This document shows, piece after piece, positions 30,698 through 42,949 of a stretch of DNA of 64,000 nt. The stretch's first letter is position 1. Each line of letters starts with the position of its first letter. Location: positions 402,823 to 466,822 of the forward strand of contig NC_041401.2 of the NCBI RefSeq assembly GCF_900747795.2, written 5' to 3'. The translations under genes and the position numbers were made by a program. This DNA is from Erpetoichthys calabaricus (lineage: Eukaryota; Chordata; Cladistia; Polypteriformes; Polypteridae). The notes below the pieces were generated by a model. It had not been told where the DNA came from. It worked only from the letters and a program-made list of their open reading frames with translations, and did not search any database.

Positions 30698-31475
30698 TTA
30701 CATTTATAGTCTTGGCAGACGCTTTTATCCAAAGTGACTTACAAAAGAGACCAACACAATCAAGTAACATTAGGCGAGGGCCTGTTTGTTCAGCAAGTGT
30801 AGCAGGACAAGTAACAAAAGTGAAAGATGTAATAATCCATACATTTACAATCAATAAACCAATGACACTTGAATAGCCAGGAATATAAAGGATCACAGCG
30901 CACCTCTTTTCAATTAGCCGGATGTTCACAGAACACAAGGGTCTTCAATCGCTCCTTGAATACATCGATGGAGTCAGCAGTCCAGATGGCGGTGGGCAGC
31001 CCGTTCCACCAACTCAGAACTACACAGGTTAAAGAGTCAGGATTGAGACTTGATGCCACGTAGAGATGGCATCACCAGACACTGTTCACTGGCAGACCTG
31101 AGTGGGCACCTCACCAGTGTCGCCATATACTCAGGTGCTGACCCAATGACTGCTCTGTAGGCCAGCATCAGGGATTTGAACTGAATGTGTGCTGCTACAG
31201 GGAGGCAGTGTAGCCACCTGTAGAGAGGAGTGATGTGTGCCCATCTCGGCTGGTCAAATACAAGACGGGCTGCTCCATTCTGGACCATCTGCAATGGCTT
31301 GATAGCACATGTGGGTCCTCCTGCCAGGAGTGAGTTGCAGTAGTTCAGACACGACAAGACCAAAGCCTGGACCAGAAGTTGTGTTGCATACTCTGTCAGG
31401 TAAGGTCTGATCTTGAGATGTTGTACAGAGTGAACCTGCATGAACGAGTGGCAGTAGAAATGTGGCTCATCAATC

Positions 31476-31506
<31 letters not shown>

Positions 31507-33500
31507 ACCCAACAGGGCTACAAAGTGACCTGGTAGGAGTTAGCGACAGTAAACCAAGCTGTACAGAGACGGGGAATTGAGCAGACTGCCTGGCCGGGAT
31601 CACAAGAAGCTCAGTTTTAGCAGGCTAAGCTGTAGGTGGTGGTCTTTCATCCAGGGGGAGATACCAGTAAGACATACAGAGACTCTAGGTGATACCGTAT
31701 TGTCCTCTGGAGGGAACGACAGGAACAGCTGTGTATCATCTCCATAGCACTGATAAGAGAGCCCTTATGATTAGAAGATGGAGCCCAGCAAGGTGGTATA
31801 CAGAGAGGAGAGTAGAGGACCCAGCAGCCATCCTTGGGGTACACCAGTGCATGATTGGTGTGCCTTTGACAGCTCCCCTCCCCAGGACACACTGTAGCAT
31901 CTGCCCGATACTCATACCATCTGACAGCAGTCCAATTCGGGCGGCAAGAAGGGTGTCATGGTTGGCCGTGTCAAAGACAGAAGAGAGATCTAGCAGGATC
32001 AGGACCGATGACATGTTGGTAGCTCTAGCAAGTCGTAGCTGGTCGGCCAGTCGAGTGGTTCCTCTTGAAGCCGCACTGGTTGGTATCAAGCATCTCATTC
32101 TCTACGAGGGAGGAAGAGACCTGGTTAGAAACAGCACCTTCAAGAGATTTGGAAAGGAGAGAGAGAGACAGGCCTGGAGTTGTTAACTTATTTTTGAGAA
32201 GTTGGGTTACTAGAGCGTGTTTGAAGGTATGAGGGAAGGTGCCAGAGCTGAGCGAGGCGTCAATGATGTGTGATTGCAGGAATGAGTGAGAGGAGGCGGC
32301 CTGAAGGAGATGTGAGGTGATAGGGTCAAGTGGACAGGTAGCGACGTGATTGGAGAGGACATCGGGAACATCAGTGGCAGACACTGGAAAGAATGTGGAG
32401 AATGTTGGGTGTTGCTTGGAAGGAGGCATAATGGTTGGCAGTGAGGGTGAGAACTGACTGATGATGGTGAACACCCAGTCCTGGAAAAAGGTGGCAAAGG
32501 TGTCAGCAGACAAGGAGGTTGGGGGAGGAGGAGGGAAGGAGGGAGTGTATCTTGGTGGTGCTGTTCATTCTGGTCTGATAGAACGTCATCTTAGTGTTGA
32601 TGGTGGCAGAAGAAAAGGACGTTAAAAGGGAGCAACACTTGGCCGGGTCTTCTGAGCCTTTGACTTCCTCCATTTCCTTTCAGCTGTCCTGAGGTGGCTC
32701 CGTTGATTGTGGAGTGCTTTGGAAAGCCAGGCACAGGAGGGTCTTTCACGTGCAGGCCTGGAAGAGAGAGGACAGACAAGACAGGAGGACAGAGTCGAGC
32801 AAAGGGTGTCTGTGGAGTGTTGGTGTTGAGAGAGGAGACGTGGTCAGGAGGGTGAGAGCAGAGGAGACCATGGGAGAGAAATGGGCAGGAGAGGGGGGAG
32901 CGGAGGTGTCGGCGGAAGGAGAAGTGGAAGAAGAGGGAAGCAGCAGAGAGAACTGAATGAAGAAGTGGTGAGACGTGTACAGAGGAGTGACAGTGGCATT
33001 TGTGAGATTGCACCCGCGTGAGAGGACAAGGTCAAGCAGACTGCCAGCCTTGTCAGTGGGCGGGGTGTACAGCTGTGTGATGAGGAAAGAAGAGCAAGGA
33101 AGTCAGCATCAGGAGGGCCATCCAGGAGGATGTTCAGGTCCCCGAGAATTAGAAGTGGGCTGCCGTCATCTGGGGGAAGAGAGCGGCCCATCCAGCTCGT
33201 CGAGAAGATCCTGAGCAAACCTGGAAACAACAAGGGTCATGTTAACTGGAGAGGAGACAGCAATGGCATGGAACTCCAAGGTGGTGTAGCTGCATACATT
33301 ACCCAGGGGGGAGAAACTCCAGCACTTCAATGTAAGAATACAAACCAGTGGAGCAGCAGGAGTGGGAGAAGGTGAAGGCAGACGAGAGGGCTTATGTGTT
33401 TCTGTGAGAAGAAGCTTGAAACGGGCGTGCGGAACTTCACGTGCAGACCTCGAGATTTCTAAAATGATACTGACGCGAAAATCTTGTGAATGTTTATGGC
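30698..33500 (-). mobile_element. L2 LINE ORF2 with 3' tail
   Basis: Read on the minus strand from about 33500: endonuclease pieces (SYTTLEFHAIAVSSPVNMT, LLILGDLNILLDGPP), then the reverse transcriptase N-terminus (CPLDPITSHLL, GTFPHTFKHALVTQLL, DTNQCGFKRNHST), the core (VLILLDLSSVFDTANHDTL) and the C-terminus (LNYCNSLLAGGP, HCLPVAAHIQFKSLMLAYR). The 3' end carries the diagnostic tail TTTGGATAAAAGCGTCTGCC (30720-30740) and ends in TAAATGTAAA. Several frame breaks and a 30-C tract show it is inactive. It lies between FAM171B and WDR75. Confidence 0.85.
31477..31506. repeat. Poly-C tract (30 C)
   Basis: Thirty consecutive C inside the L2 reverse transcriptase remnant. Length is likely unstable and hard to sequence. 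Confidence 0.9.
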
Positions 33501-34571
33501 AACTCTGAGCCACGTGTACGCAGCATTTAAGAGAAACTGGGAATTGATGACTCCCTCGATCAAGCAGGGAAATGCAACGAGACCAGCTCAATGTCGACTG
33601 GCGCTGATAAGAAGTCTGAGCCGTCACTGGTGTGTGCACCGGTGTGACAAACATATGACACCCCCAAAGTGAAGAATGTGACGTCCGGACAGTTCCCTTT
33701 AAAGAGGGTCAACTGCTTAACCCGGCCCACCAAAAGCTGTCACTCACAACAGAAAGGCAAAATGGTGACACCTGTGACAAACAAAATGACAGCGGAGGCA
33801 AAATCTAAACAAGGCACAAAAACTCAAATCTACTCAAGAACAAGAAACGATTGGTAAAGACTTTCTGTTGACAGACATTCGCCCAGAGAGGCCACAAAAA
33901 ACAATCAAAGTGAACACCCATGACAGAGGCGCCCACAGCACCGAGTGCACCCCAGAAACGGACCGCTGTGCCGCCACACGGCTCTTACTGTTACAGCTGA
34001 AGCTGCTCACAGGCTGACGGGCCTTGGGGACTTGCAGCGGCTCCACTCGTTCATCCCAACCGTCTCTATAGTTGGCGGCCAGTTGGTGCTCCTCATGAAT
34101 GCACAAGTCACTTGGACATCGGAATGCTGTTTTCTCTTTTATTTTCCAGAAAGATTAAACACTTTGTTCTGTTGATCAGAGCCGATCAGTGCCATCAGAC
34201 CGCAGCGGGGAGGGAGCCCCTCATGTCTCCCCACTAAGGCAGCGTCAGCATGGCAAACACCTCATCAGATCCTGCAATCTGCTTAGCCAAAGCCAATGAA
34301 GCAGCGGGCACAGGTGAGAGCCAAGTGTTGATGGCACACCAGTCAGACTAACATATATGTGTTTGGTATGTGGGAGGAAAATGGGGGAGCTGAAGGGGAG
34401 CACACCTGGGGCTTCGTCAGCCCCTTGAGAGTAGCATCTGCAGTGCGGGTTTTCATGAGCAGTTTCACATGTCAAGTTTGGAGTCTCGGTGGGCATCCAA
34501 TTCTACCGCACTCAAAATGGCTCACCCTTATCTGTTGCCCTTTAGTTTGCTGTAATTGACCTCCGAGTCCG
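33501..34571. other. Intergenic DNA, nothing recognised
   Basis: The left end may contain further decayed 5' sequence of the L2 element. No gene is supportable. Confidence 0.4.
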
Positions 34572-34610
34572 GATAGATAGATAAATAGAAAGAAATGAAA
34601 GGCACTATAT

Positions 34611-34680
<70 letters not shown>

Positions 34681-34697
34681 GTGAAAGGCTCTATATA

Positions 34698-34770
<73 letters not shown>

Positions 34771-34788
34771 AATGAAAGGCACTATATA

Positions 34789-34853
<65 letters not shown>

Positions 34854-34871
34854 AATGAAAGGCACTATATA

Positions 34872-34935
<64 letters not shown>

Positions 34936-34972
34936 AAATGAAAGGCACTATATAATAGATAGATAGATAGAT
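34572..34972. repeat. (GATA)n array with higher-order 83-89 bp unit
   Basis: Five blocks of GATA repeats are each separated by the same short spacer AAATGAAAGGCACTATATAA (spacer starts near 34593, 34681, 34770, 34853 and 34936). Block plus spacer repeats with a period of 83-89 bp, so the whole unit has been tandemly duplicated. Confidence 0.92.
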
Positions 34973-35186
34973 TCACAAAGACGGCTCACATGATCGATGG
35001 ACTGGTGCCATTAATAAACCTGAGTGATGAGTTCACCCAGTATAGTGTTAGATTAAAGCCCTCTGATAACTGGTAATATGTATTTTGATTTATTTTTTCC
35101 GTCCTATTCTCTATGTATATATTATTATTATAATTACAGCACTGTATATGAAGTTTGTTCATTTAAAGTTTGAATGTTTTGGTTGT

Positions 35187-35464
35187 GGGTGGCACGGTGG
35201 TGCAGTGGTAGCGCTGCTGCCTCGCAGTTAGGAGACCTGGGTTCGCTTCCCGGGTCCACCCTGCGTGGGTTTCCTCCCGCAGTCCGAAGACATGCAGGTT
35301 AGGTGGATTGGTGATTCTAAATTGGCCCTAGTGTGTGCTTGGTGTGTTTGTGTGTGTCCTGCGGCGGGTTGGCACCCTGCCCGGGATTGTTTCCTGCCTT
35401 GTTGGCTGGGATTGGCTCCAGCAGACCTCCGTGACCCTGTGTTCGGATTCAGCGGGTTAGACAA
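35187..35464 (+). mobile_element. tRNA-derived SINE (family 1), 16-bp TSD, upstream of WDR75
   Basis: It begins GGGTGGCACGGTGGTGCAGT and ends GCGGGTTAGACAA. Two internal deletions shorten the body. Perfect 16-bp duplications TGAATGTTTTGGTTGT flank it (35171-35186 and 35465-35480), suggesting a recent insertion. It ends about 520 bp before the WDR75 start codon. Confidence 0.92.
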
Positions 35465-35769
35465 TGAATGTTTTGGTTGTTTGTTTATTGCTGCCTTTAG
35501 TAATTCAGGTCTGTTGTGTAGTTGTACTCAGTCCTGCATGTTTATTCAGCAGTAGATCATAATTTTAATGTTTTTCGTTGTATTATAAGGTGCAGTGACG
35601 GTGGATTAAACAGCTGAACTTTCACGGGGTTATCCAGCTGACATTGGACTTGACTGGCGTGGAGGTGCACACCCGGACTGTTTGGAGAAGGATGATGAAG
35701 CACAGGGACCCCACATTGAAGTAGAGATGAAAAAGATGAAGACAAGAACGTCAAATACACTGAACGGAG

Positions 35770-35984
35770 CTCCGTGGCATTCGAGTGGCGTGAAATCGCA
35801 ACACCCGAGGGGCGCTGCGTGTCTGCCGTGGATCTTCTGTCGTCACACAGAGGAGATGCACATTTCAGGCTACAGTTGCGCTCCGTCGCTGTGCTGCTGC
35901 CGTCGCGTTTGTTCCTCTTCGGCCCCCGTAGGATTCGCGACTCGGAGGGTAGTGTGAGAGGTCAGAGGTTAACGCCGTGCGAAC
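35770..35984 (+). promoter_or_regulatory. WDR75 promoter/5' UTR region
   Basis: CpG-rich DNA sits directly upstream of the WDR75 ATG, which has a good Kozak context (GCGAACATGG). No TATA box is obvious, as is usual for housekeeping ribosome-biogenesis genes. The start site is not defined by eye. Confidence 0.5.
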
Positions 35985-38900
35985 ATGGTGGAGAGCGGTG
36001 CGGTCCGCGTGGTTCGCTGCGGCGGCAGCAGAATTCACTACCGAAAGGCTCTCTTCAGCGTGGACTCCCGGTAAGTTGAGGGGCTTTGAGCCGATGAGGC
36101 GGCTGTGCGCTCCCTCGGACGTTTTTTTTCTGTTTATGCCGGGTTACTGTCGGTAGGGTCAGGTGTGTTTGGGAGCTGCGGCCAGGGCTTTCTTTTTAAA
36201 TGTCCCCGCGCATTTGTTTACCTTTTATTATCAGTTAGTTGTTCCGAATTAACACGAGTCTGTGCCCGGTGTCCATTTGGGTGGTCTGCCCCGAGTGGGT
36301 TTAATGAAACGAAGCGGAGGGTCGGTGTGTTCGCGAGTAAAACGACACCTTTGTTACTTTTCTTAAATGTTGTTGTCCTGAAATGAGAAGGTTTGAGTTG
36401 AAGGCGGGTGGGTGAAGTTCTTTGTCGTTGTAATCTCGGCACACCAAGTTCTGTCGGGCATGTCCGACGCTTTAAATGCGGAGACCCCGGGAGAGGCGAG
36501 CACTGCTGATGCTGCCCCGTCCATGGCGTGTAAACCGCACAGACTAGCGCCGCTTTAGAAGCCGACCGTATGAGACGGGCCGGGGGGATTGAACCGAGTT
36601 CTGCGGATGGTAAGCCAGGCCCCCCTGGACACGGGCGTTCAGGGAGACCCTCGCAGTTGCGTTTGTACAGCCCCTTACTTGTTTGTTTTTCTCCGATTAA
36701 GGGTCCATCTGTCCAAATCCCAAACCCGCGTGGGAAGCGGAGGGCCATCCCAGCAGCCCGGACAGGGCGCCTGTCCGTTTATGTGAAGATTTGGATTGAA
36801 AGGGAGCCACCTGGACTTTCACCCAAGACCCTGGGTGGCATGTTGTGTGGCCAGCTTGAAGTGCCAGGTCGTCTTTGCCCCACCAGGTTTTACACTTCAG
36901 ATGTACAAAGGGACACAGTGGTGAATGATGACGGTTAGTCAGATGTCCAGGGTTCGAACCAAATTCAGAAAGCTTCGCCGTCCGAGCTCAGGTTTATAGC
37001 ACTGTTGTTAAGATTTGTACCAAGAAAACTAGAAATGGCAGAATAAGAGCAGTGACTGTGGCCCTGATGCCATCATTGTGACGACCAGACTGGTTGATGA
37101 CACTTTTTTTGTCCCAAAGGGTAAATTTTAGCCTTCCAAGAAACTCAAGAATTACAGAAATATTGTAACAAACAACAATCCTCTCAAACACACACAGCCA
37201 TAACGGATAAGAAGACAAAGCATCTGACTTGGGTAAAGACGAGACAGCAGGTGGTCCCAGTGAGGCGCTATAAAGGTATGGGGGCCACAGTGGCGTTTCT
37301 GGACACACATCTAATGGCTGCGTCCTCAATGCTGGCATGTCACCGTGGTGATGATAGATAGATACTTTATTAATCCCAAGGGGAAATTCACATACTCCAG
37401 TAGCAGCATACTGATACAAAAAACAATATTAAATTAAAGAGTGATAGTAATACAGGTAAAAACAGACAATAACTTTATATAATGTTAACGTTTACCCCCC
37501 CGGGTGGAATTGAAAATAAATAAAAATAGAAAAATAAAAGTAGAAAAGTACACATACACATACAGTCATACACGGAGCTGCTGAAAAGGCTGACACTCTC
37601 GGCGGCGCCAGAACTATGTACTGATGTGCAGCATTGTTTGCAGTGGCACTCAGTTTTGTCTTCACTCTCTGCTCCAAGGGGTCCAGAGTGTGTCCCGTCA
37701 CCGAGCCCACCCTTTTTAGTTAGCTTGTTGTGCTGATGGGCCTTTCTTGAGGTGATGTTAGCGGAGTAGAAAATAGTGTTGACTGTCACAGAATTAGAGG
37801 ACATGTGAAGGATGTCACCACCAACAGGCTGCTCTTCCCTTTCTTGTGTAGTTCCAGGCCAGCCTGTCATTGATGTGGACCCCCAAGTACTTGCAGCAGT
37901 GTACCACCTGTACATCCACTGACTGGGCATAGAGGCTGTTTGGTAGTGGGCACAGTCAGTCACCACTGGACTGCTGTCCTCTCTGTGGCATCACCCAGTG
38001 ACATGGCCTGATCTGTGTAGCCTGAGGTGTCCGACAGGCCCGTTTGTTGTGCTGCTCCCCACCGTCCCTGAACGTCACAAACTGCCACCTGGCAGACAGC
38101 TCGTCCATTAGCCAGGACACCATAGGCCTGTCCGCCTTCTTAACAGGCATGGCCTCGAGAAATGCAGTGGTAGTGGTGGGCAGGCCGTCCCCTTTGCTTT
38201 ATTGCATACTTGATGAGGGTCACAGGTGGGAGCTGAGGTGCCAAGTTCAGGGTGTCCCTGCTTTCTAAATTGCCCAGTTGTGTTTCTGGGGGCGTGCGCT
38301 GGGCTTTAGTTGGTAGGTTTGCCTCTTGAAGGTTTTGTTGATCTTTTTGTGCCACAGGGTGGTGGTGCTGTTAATGTGCCCCTGCCATGATACCTGGAAG
38401 TGTTTTGAGCTGGCACTGCTCGCTGGTGTCGTCTGGTTGTTCTTGTGCTTTGCTGTTCTCTCAAAGGCTTCTATGAAATAAGATGAGGTGATTTGAGAGG
38501 AGGCCTGAGCTGGCGATTCTTTCTTGTTGTGTTTATTGAGGAGTCGTCCACCCAACAAGAGTCATGTGATTTATTTATTTATTTATTTTGCTTGATACTC
38601 ACTTTTGTTGCAGTTGTTGTCACCAACTTGAAGTTTTTACTGTCACATTTCATTAGAGATTCAAAATTCCTGATGAAGTGGGCCCAACCTGAATAGCAGC
38701 AAACACAACCACAGTGCCCAGGAAAAAAATCTCAAATGACTTGCTTTGCTTAGTCTCCGTAGTCTTCAGGGGTCCAGTGGTCTGCCCTCAACGTCCCACT
38801 CGTGTTTTGACTAAAATATTGTACCGTTCACCACCGCTGGAGAATCCTCTGGTGCATGACAGTGGAGCGCACAGACAGAGGAGGCTGAGATGAAGAGCTA

Positions 38901-41900
38901 CATCCTCCTCGTTCATTGGCCAGTCCTGCCCAGTTGTCACAGCTCACCCACTGGCTGCCCTGGCACTTCATGTGCAGTTAGTGATGAAAGTGGGTGACCG
39001 GACGGACAGCCGGCTTTAGACGTGGGGAGCTTCAGCAAGCCCAAGGTCAGGTCACTGAGTGACCGGAGGTGCTGACCAGAGAATGATGGAGATGAGTCTC
39101 CACTTTAGTTCAGAAGCTCAATCCCACTTGTGGGTTCCACTGCCACGCACAGGAGAGAACCTTCTGGGATGTTGTAAGTATTTGACTAGATACCTGACTC
39201 GTTTTTAATGGGCAGTTTGCTGGATTTCGGGGTGAGATGCCGTTGGAGCCCACTGTGCCTCTGACCCCCGGGTAGCAGCTACATAGGGCACCATTTTGGG
39301 CCGAGTGTTCTGGAGCTCCTTTGTTTGTTTGTTTTTTTGGCAAGTCTGACGCTTGTGTGCACGTAGTGAGGGTCTTAAAGGCCGCTGCGTCTTTGCACAT
39401 TAAGCACGGGGGCGACCTTCATGGCTCATGTCCCTGCAGAGTGAAGGCCGGACCGCCACCAGCGCTTGTGGCCAGATGTGCGTTCAGTCAGGGGTGTCAG
39501 TTTGTGTTTTTAAGTGTCTGCCCCGGAAGGGCCTCCCCCTCAGTCACGTGAATGGACAGGGCCGAGTCCGATGGATCTGTTACAGATTTCTGGTGGGATT
39601 GCAGCGCGCGCCTGCCTGAGTGTGGACGAGGCCGACCCTTCACCTGTAGCACTCGTGTGCTACGACCAGTTGAGCCGCAGGCCGTGGTGGGCTCTTGTCT
39701 GTGCACCCTGCTGAGGGTGGGCTTCATTACCGGTGAATAGAAGAACCTGAGCGTCACCTGGAGGATGCAATGCTTTTGACCGCCGTGATATCATCCTAAG
39801 CTGGTGACATGACGTCTAAGTCAGAGGGGACATGAAACTTGACGGCTACAGTTGCTGCTATTGTAGCCTTATGACGTTAAATTATGTGGCTCAGAAGGGC
39901 AGGCTCGCCCTGGCACACAGTGATGTGCTGTGCCCGTCAGTTCAGATGCAGTCCTCCCCCATTCTGCCATAGAACAGTGGACGTGAGACGTTTCTCTTCT
40001 GTTGGTCCTCAGTCCACACGTTGTACTTCATTGGCTGTCCGCTGTTGTGCACACAGAGCTGCCCTCTGCAGCGTAAGACAAAGTTGTATCTGCCTGAGGG
40101 GCAACTGACTTACTGGGCATCAGACTACACGGCTGTCGGTAACGGGAGCAACCAGTGACTGCTCTTTGCTGGCTGTGAGTGTGTGTGAATGAAATGTGTG
40201 GCCGAGAGTCAGTGGGTAAAAATCACATGGTGGTACGCAGGACCTTAAGCTACAGAGTCGTGGAGTGTTGAACCCTGGGTGTGCCACAAGCCGCTCACAG
40301 TAAACTACAAAAGCACTCGGCAACTTTGGTCAGGGCATTGGCTTCACTAGTGGCCCCCTGTGTTAGTCCCCTTACTTATCCACAAATATACTAAAGGTTG
40401 AAATGAAACTTTGGACGTTTGCTTTCCCAGTCCTTCACCATAATGAACAGGAAAAGTAGTAAGAGCACAAGAAGAAGAAGACAATAAAAACTATAAAGGC
40501 CGACCAACATATTCAGACCTTCACATGTAAACGTCTTACAACAAACCTGACAACACTTATCACGGTAAACCTTCACACAAGACGCCTAACAAAAAACGAG
40601 GACCCCCAACAGCACGTAACACAACGCTCACCGCTCTTTATGAAACTCACTAAACCTCCACACAACACCAAAGCACCAGGAAAGCAGCAGTGAACACTGT
40701 CATTCCCACCATTCCCACCACCATAAAGCCCCTCACTGTCTGCCAGATTGCTGTGCCAATGTGCTGCCTTCCTTCACGGCTCCCACTGTGACACTGTGAG
40801 TCACAAAATCCATTCTGGTGGCCCTGAAGTGCCGCGTTTCTTGCAGCTCAGGTAGACAGAGATTCTTAATGCGTTAGAAACTGAACGTGGTGCACTTGCC
40901 AAGTAAAGGAGATCGGTGACAGGTGTCCAGAAACGCCAAGATGGCGGCCAGCCACAGGCTCGGTCTCACTCGGAGGGCCGCTTGCTCACCCAGAGCGTGA
41001 AGTTGTAATCTAAAAGAAGTAAAGCAGACCAATGGTCAAGAGTGACCCGTTGGCAGGGGGGCACACGCTGGGTGATGATCTGTCGGCTTCAGCAGAGGTG
41101 ACCTGAACCCGTGGGCCACAAGCTCACCATCCACAAGTCCCCAAGTGCATCTTGGGCTGCTTTGACCAGAGTGTTGGAGATGTTCAGTCATTCACACTGA
41201 CTGGTGGGCCACGGTAGGGGAGTGGGTGGCAGTGGCCATAGTGGTCCCAGACTGCTGCCCCCATTGTGTGGAAAGCAAACCTTTAGAAATGCCAGTAAGA
41301 GACCCGGGGGGCCAAGTGGAGGGGTCCTGCTCTACAGCACTTGTCTAGTCTCGTGGCCGCGTCTCAGAATGTGTGTGTGTGTTGTGACGGTCAGAGTGGT
41401 GGGCACAGCATGACAGGGCAGATGTCTCACACTGTTAAATTGGCCAAAAACATAATGACATTAAACTAAAGAAGATGTGTATCATAATAATATTTGAACT
41501 TAGTTTCACAATTGCAGGAGTTCATGTACATTTGTACGTGTATTTTTATACTTTATTATTATGAGTAATGGCAACAGCAGCAAGAACAAAAGCCCATCTA
41601 AGCAGGTAAATATCCCCTCAGCGCCCAGAGAAGCGTTTTAAGTGAAAATAAGACCTGAGAAAATCCTTGGAATGGGAAGAATCTGCACAGCCATGTGGAG
41701 TTTAGTCTGGGCAAGCAGGTCATCCAGTCGGCCGCGGAGCTGCACGTGGGAGGCTACAGTATTGTTAGCAACAGCAAGTGTCCAGTCGGGCAACAGAACA
41801 ACAGGAAAACGACGCTAGTGCTGGGCAGTAGGATCAAAATTCTGTATCACGCTATTTTTCAAAATAATGCCAGTTTCACGGTATTCAACGGTATTTTTTT

Positions 41901-42855
41901 CTCATTCATGAGTGGATGTTAACCACATTTTCCACTGCAGTTACTGGCTAAGAATAACCAACTCCACTGCCATGAGAACTGTAGAAAAACACATTTGAAT
42001 GTGCACACACGTATTAATGCAGGTTTACATGGCCCATGAAGTAATGGTCGGGGTGCCACTAATGAAGAGAAGGAATCACAGTGATGACAGATGCAGTCCA
42101 AATATTGAGCCTTTTTATTCAGCAAAGTTTGCAAACAGCTTAGACTATAATTTTGATATTTTCAACCATCCAAAGAGGCATTTAGATTTTGTCAAATATG
42201 CAGAGGTGCTTGTCAAAAGTTGTACTGCACTGAACACGTCCTAGAAAAGGAATAAATAGTCTATGTTTTGTAAACCAACTACACTTGCTGTTAATGTTAA
42301 CAATCTCAGTCCACTGACATGTTAAAGTGACTTTTTAAACAACTTTACCATCATCCATCCATCCATTTTCCAACCCGCTGAGTCCAAACACAGGGTCACG
42401 GGGGTCTGCTGGAACCAATCCCAGCCAACACAGGGCACAAGGCAGGAACCAAATCTGGGCAGGGCACCAGCCCACCCTGCAGGACACACACACCAAGCAC
42501 ACACACTTAGGGACAATTTAGAATCGCCAATGCACCTGACCTGCATGTCTTTGGACTGTGGGAGGAAACCCATGCAGACACGGAGAACATGGAAAACTCC
42601 ACGCAGGGAGGACCTGGGAAGCGAACCCCGACGGGTCTCCTAACTGTGAGGCAGCAGCACTACCACTGTGCCACCCACTTTACCATCATTAAACTACATA
42701 ATAACTTCAATTCCACCCAGGGGGATAAACGTTAAAATGATACAAAGTTATTGTCTGTCTGTTTACCTGTATTGTTATCACTCTTTAATTTAATTTTGTT
42801 CTTTATCAGTATGCTGCTGCTGGAGTATGGGAATTTCCCCTTGGGATTAATAAAG

Positions 42856-42949
<94 letters not shown>

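Noticed and set aside
34528-34976. Open frames encoding repeated SIYL
   Set aside because: These are translations of the GATA microsatellite, not genes.
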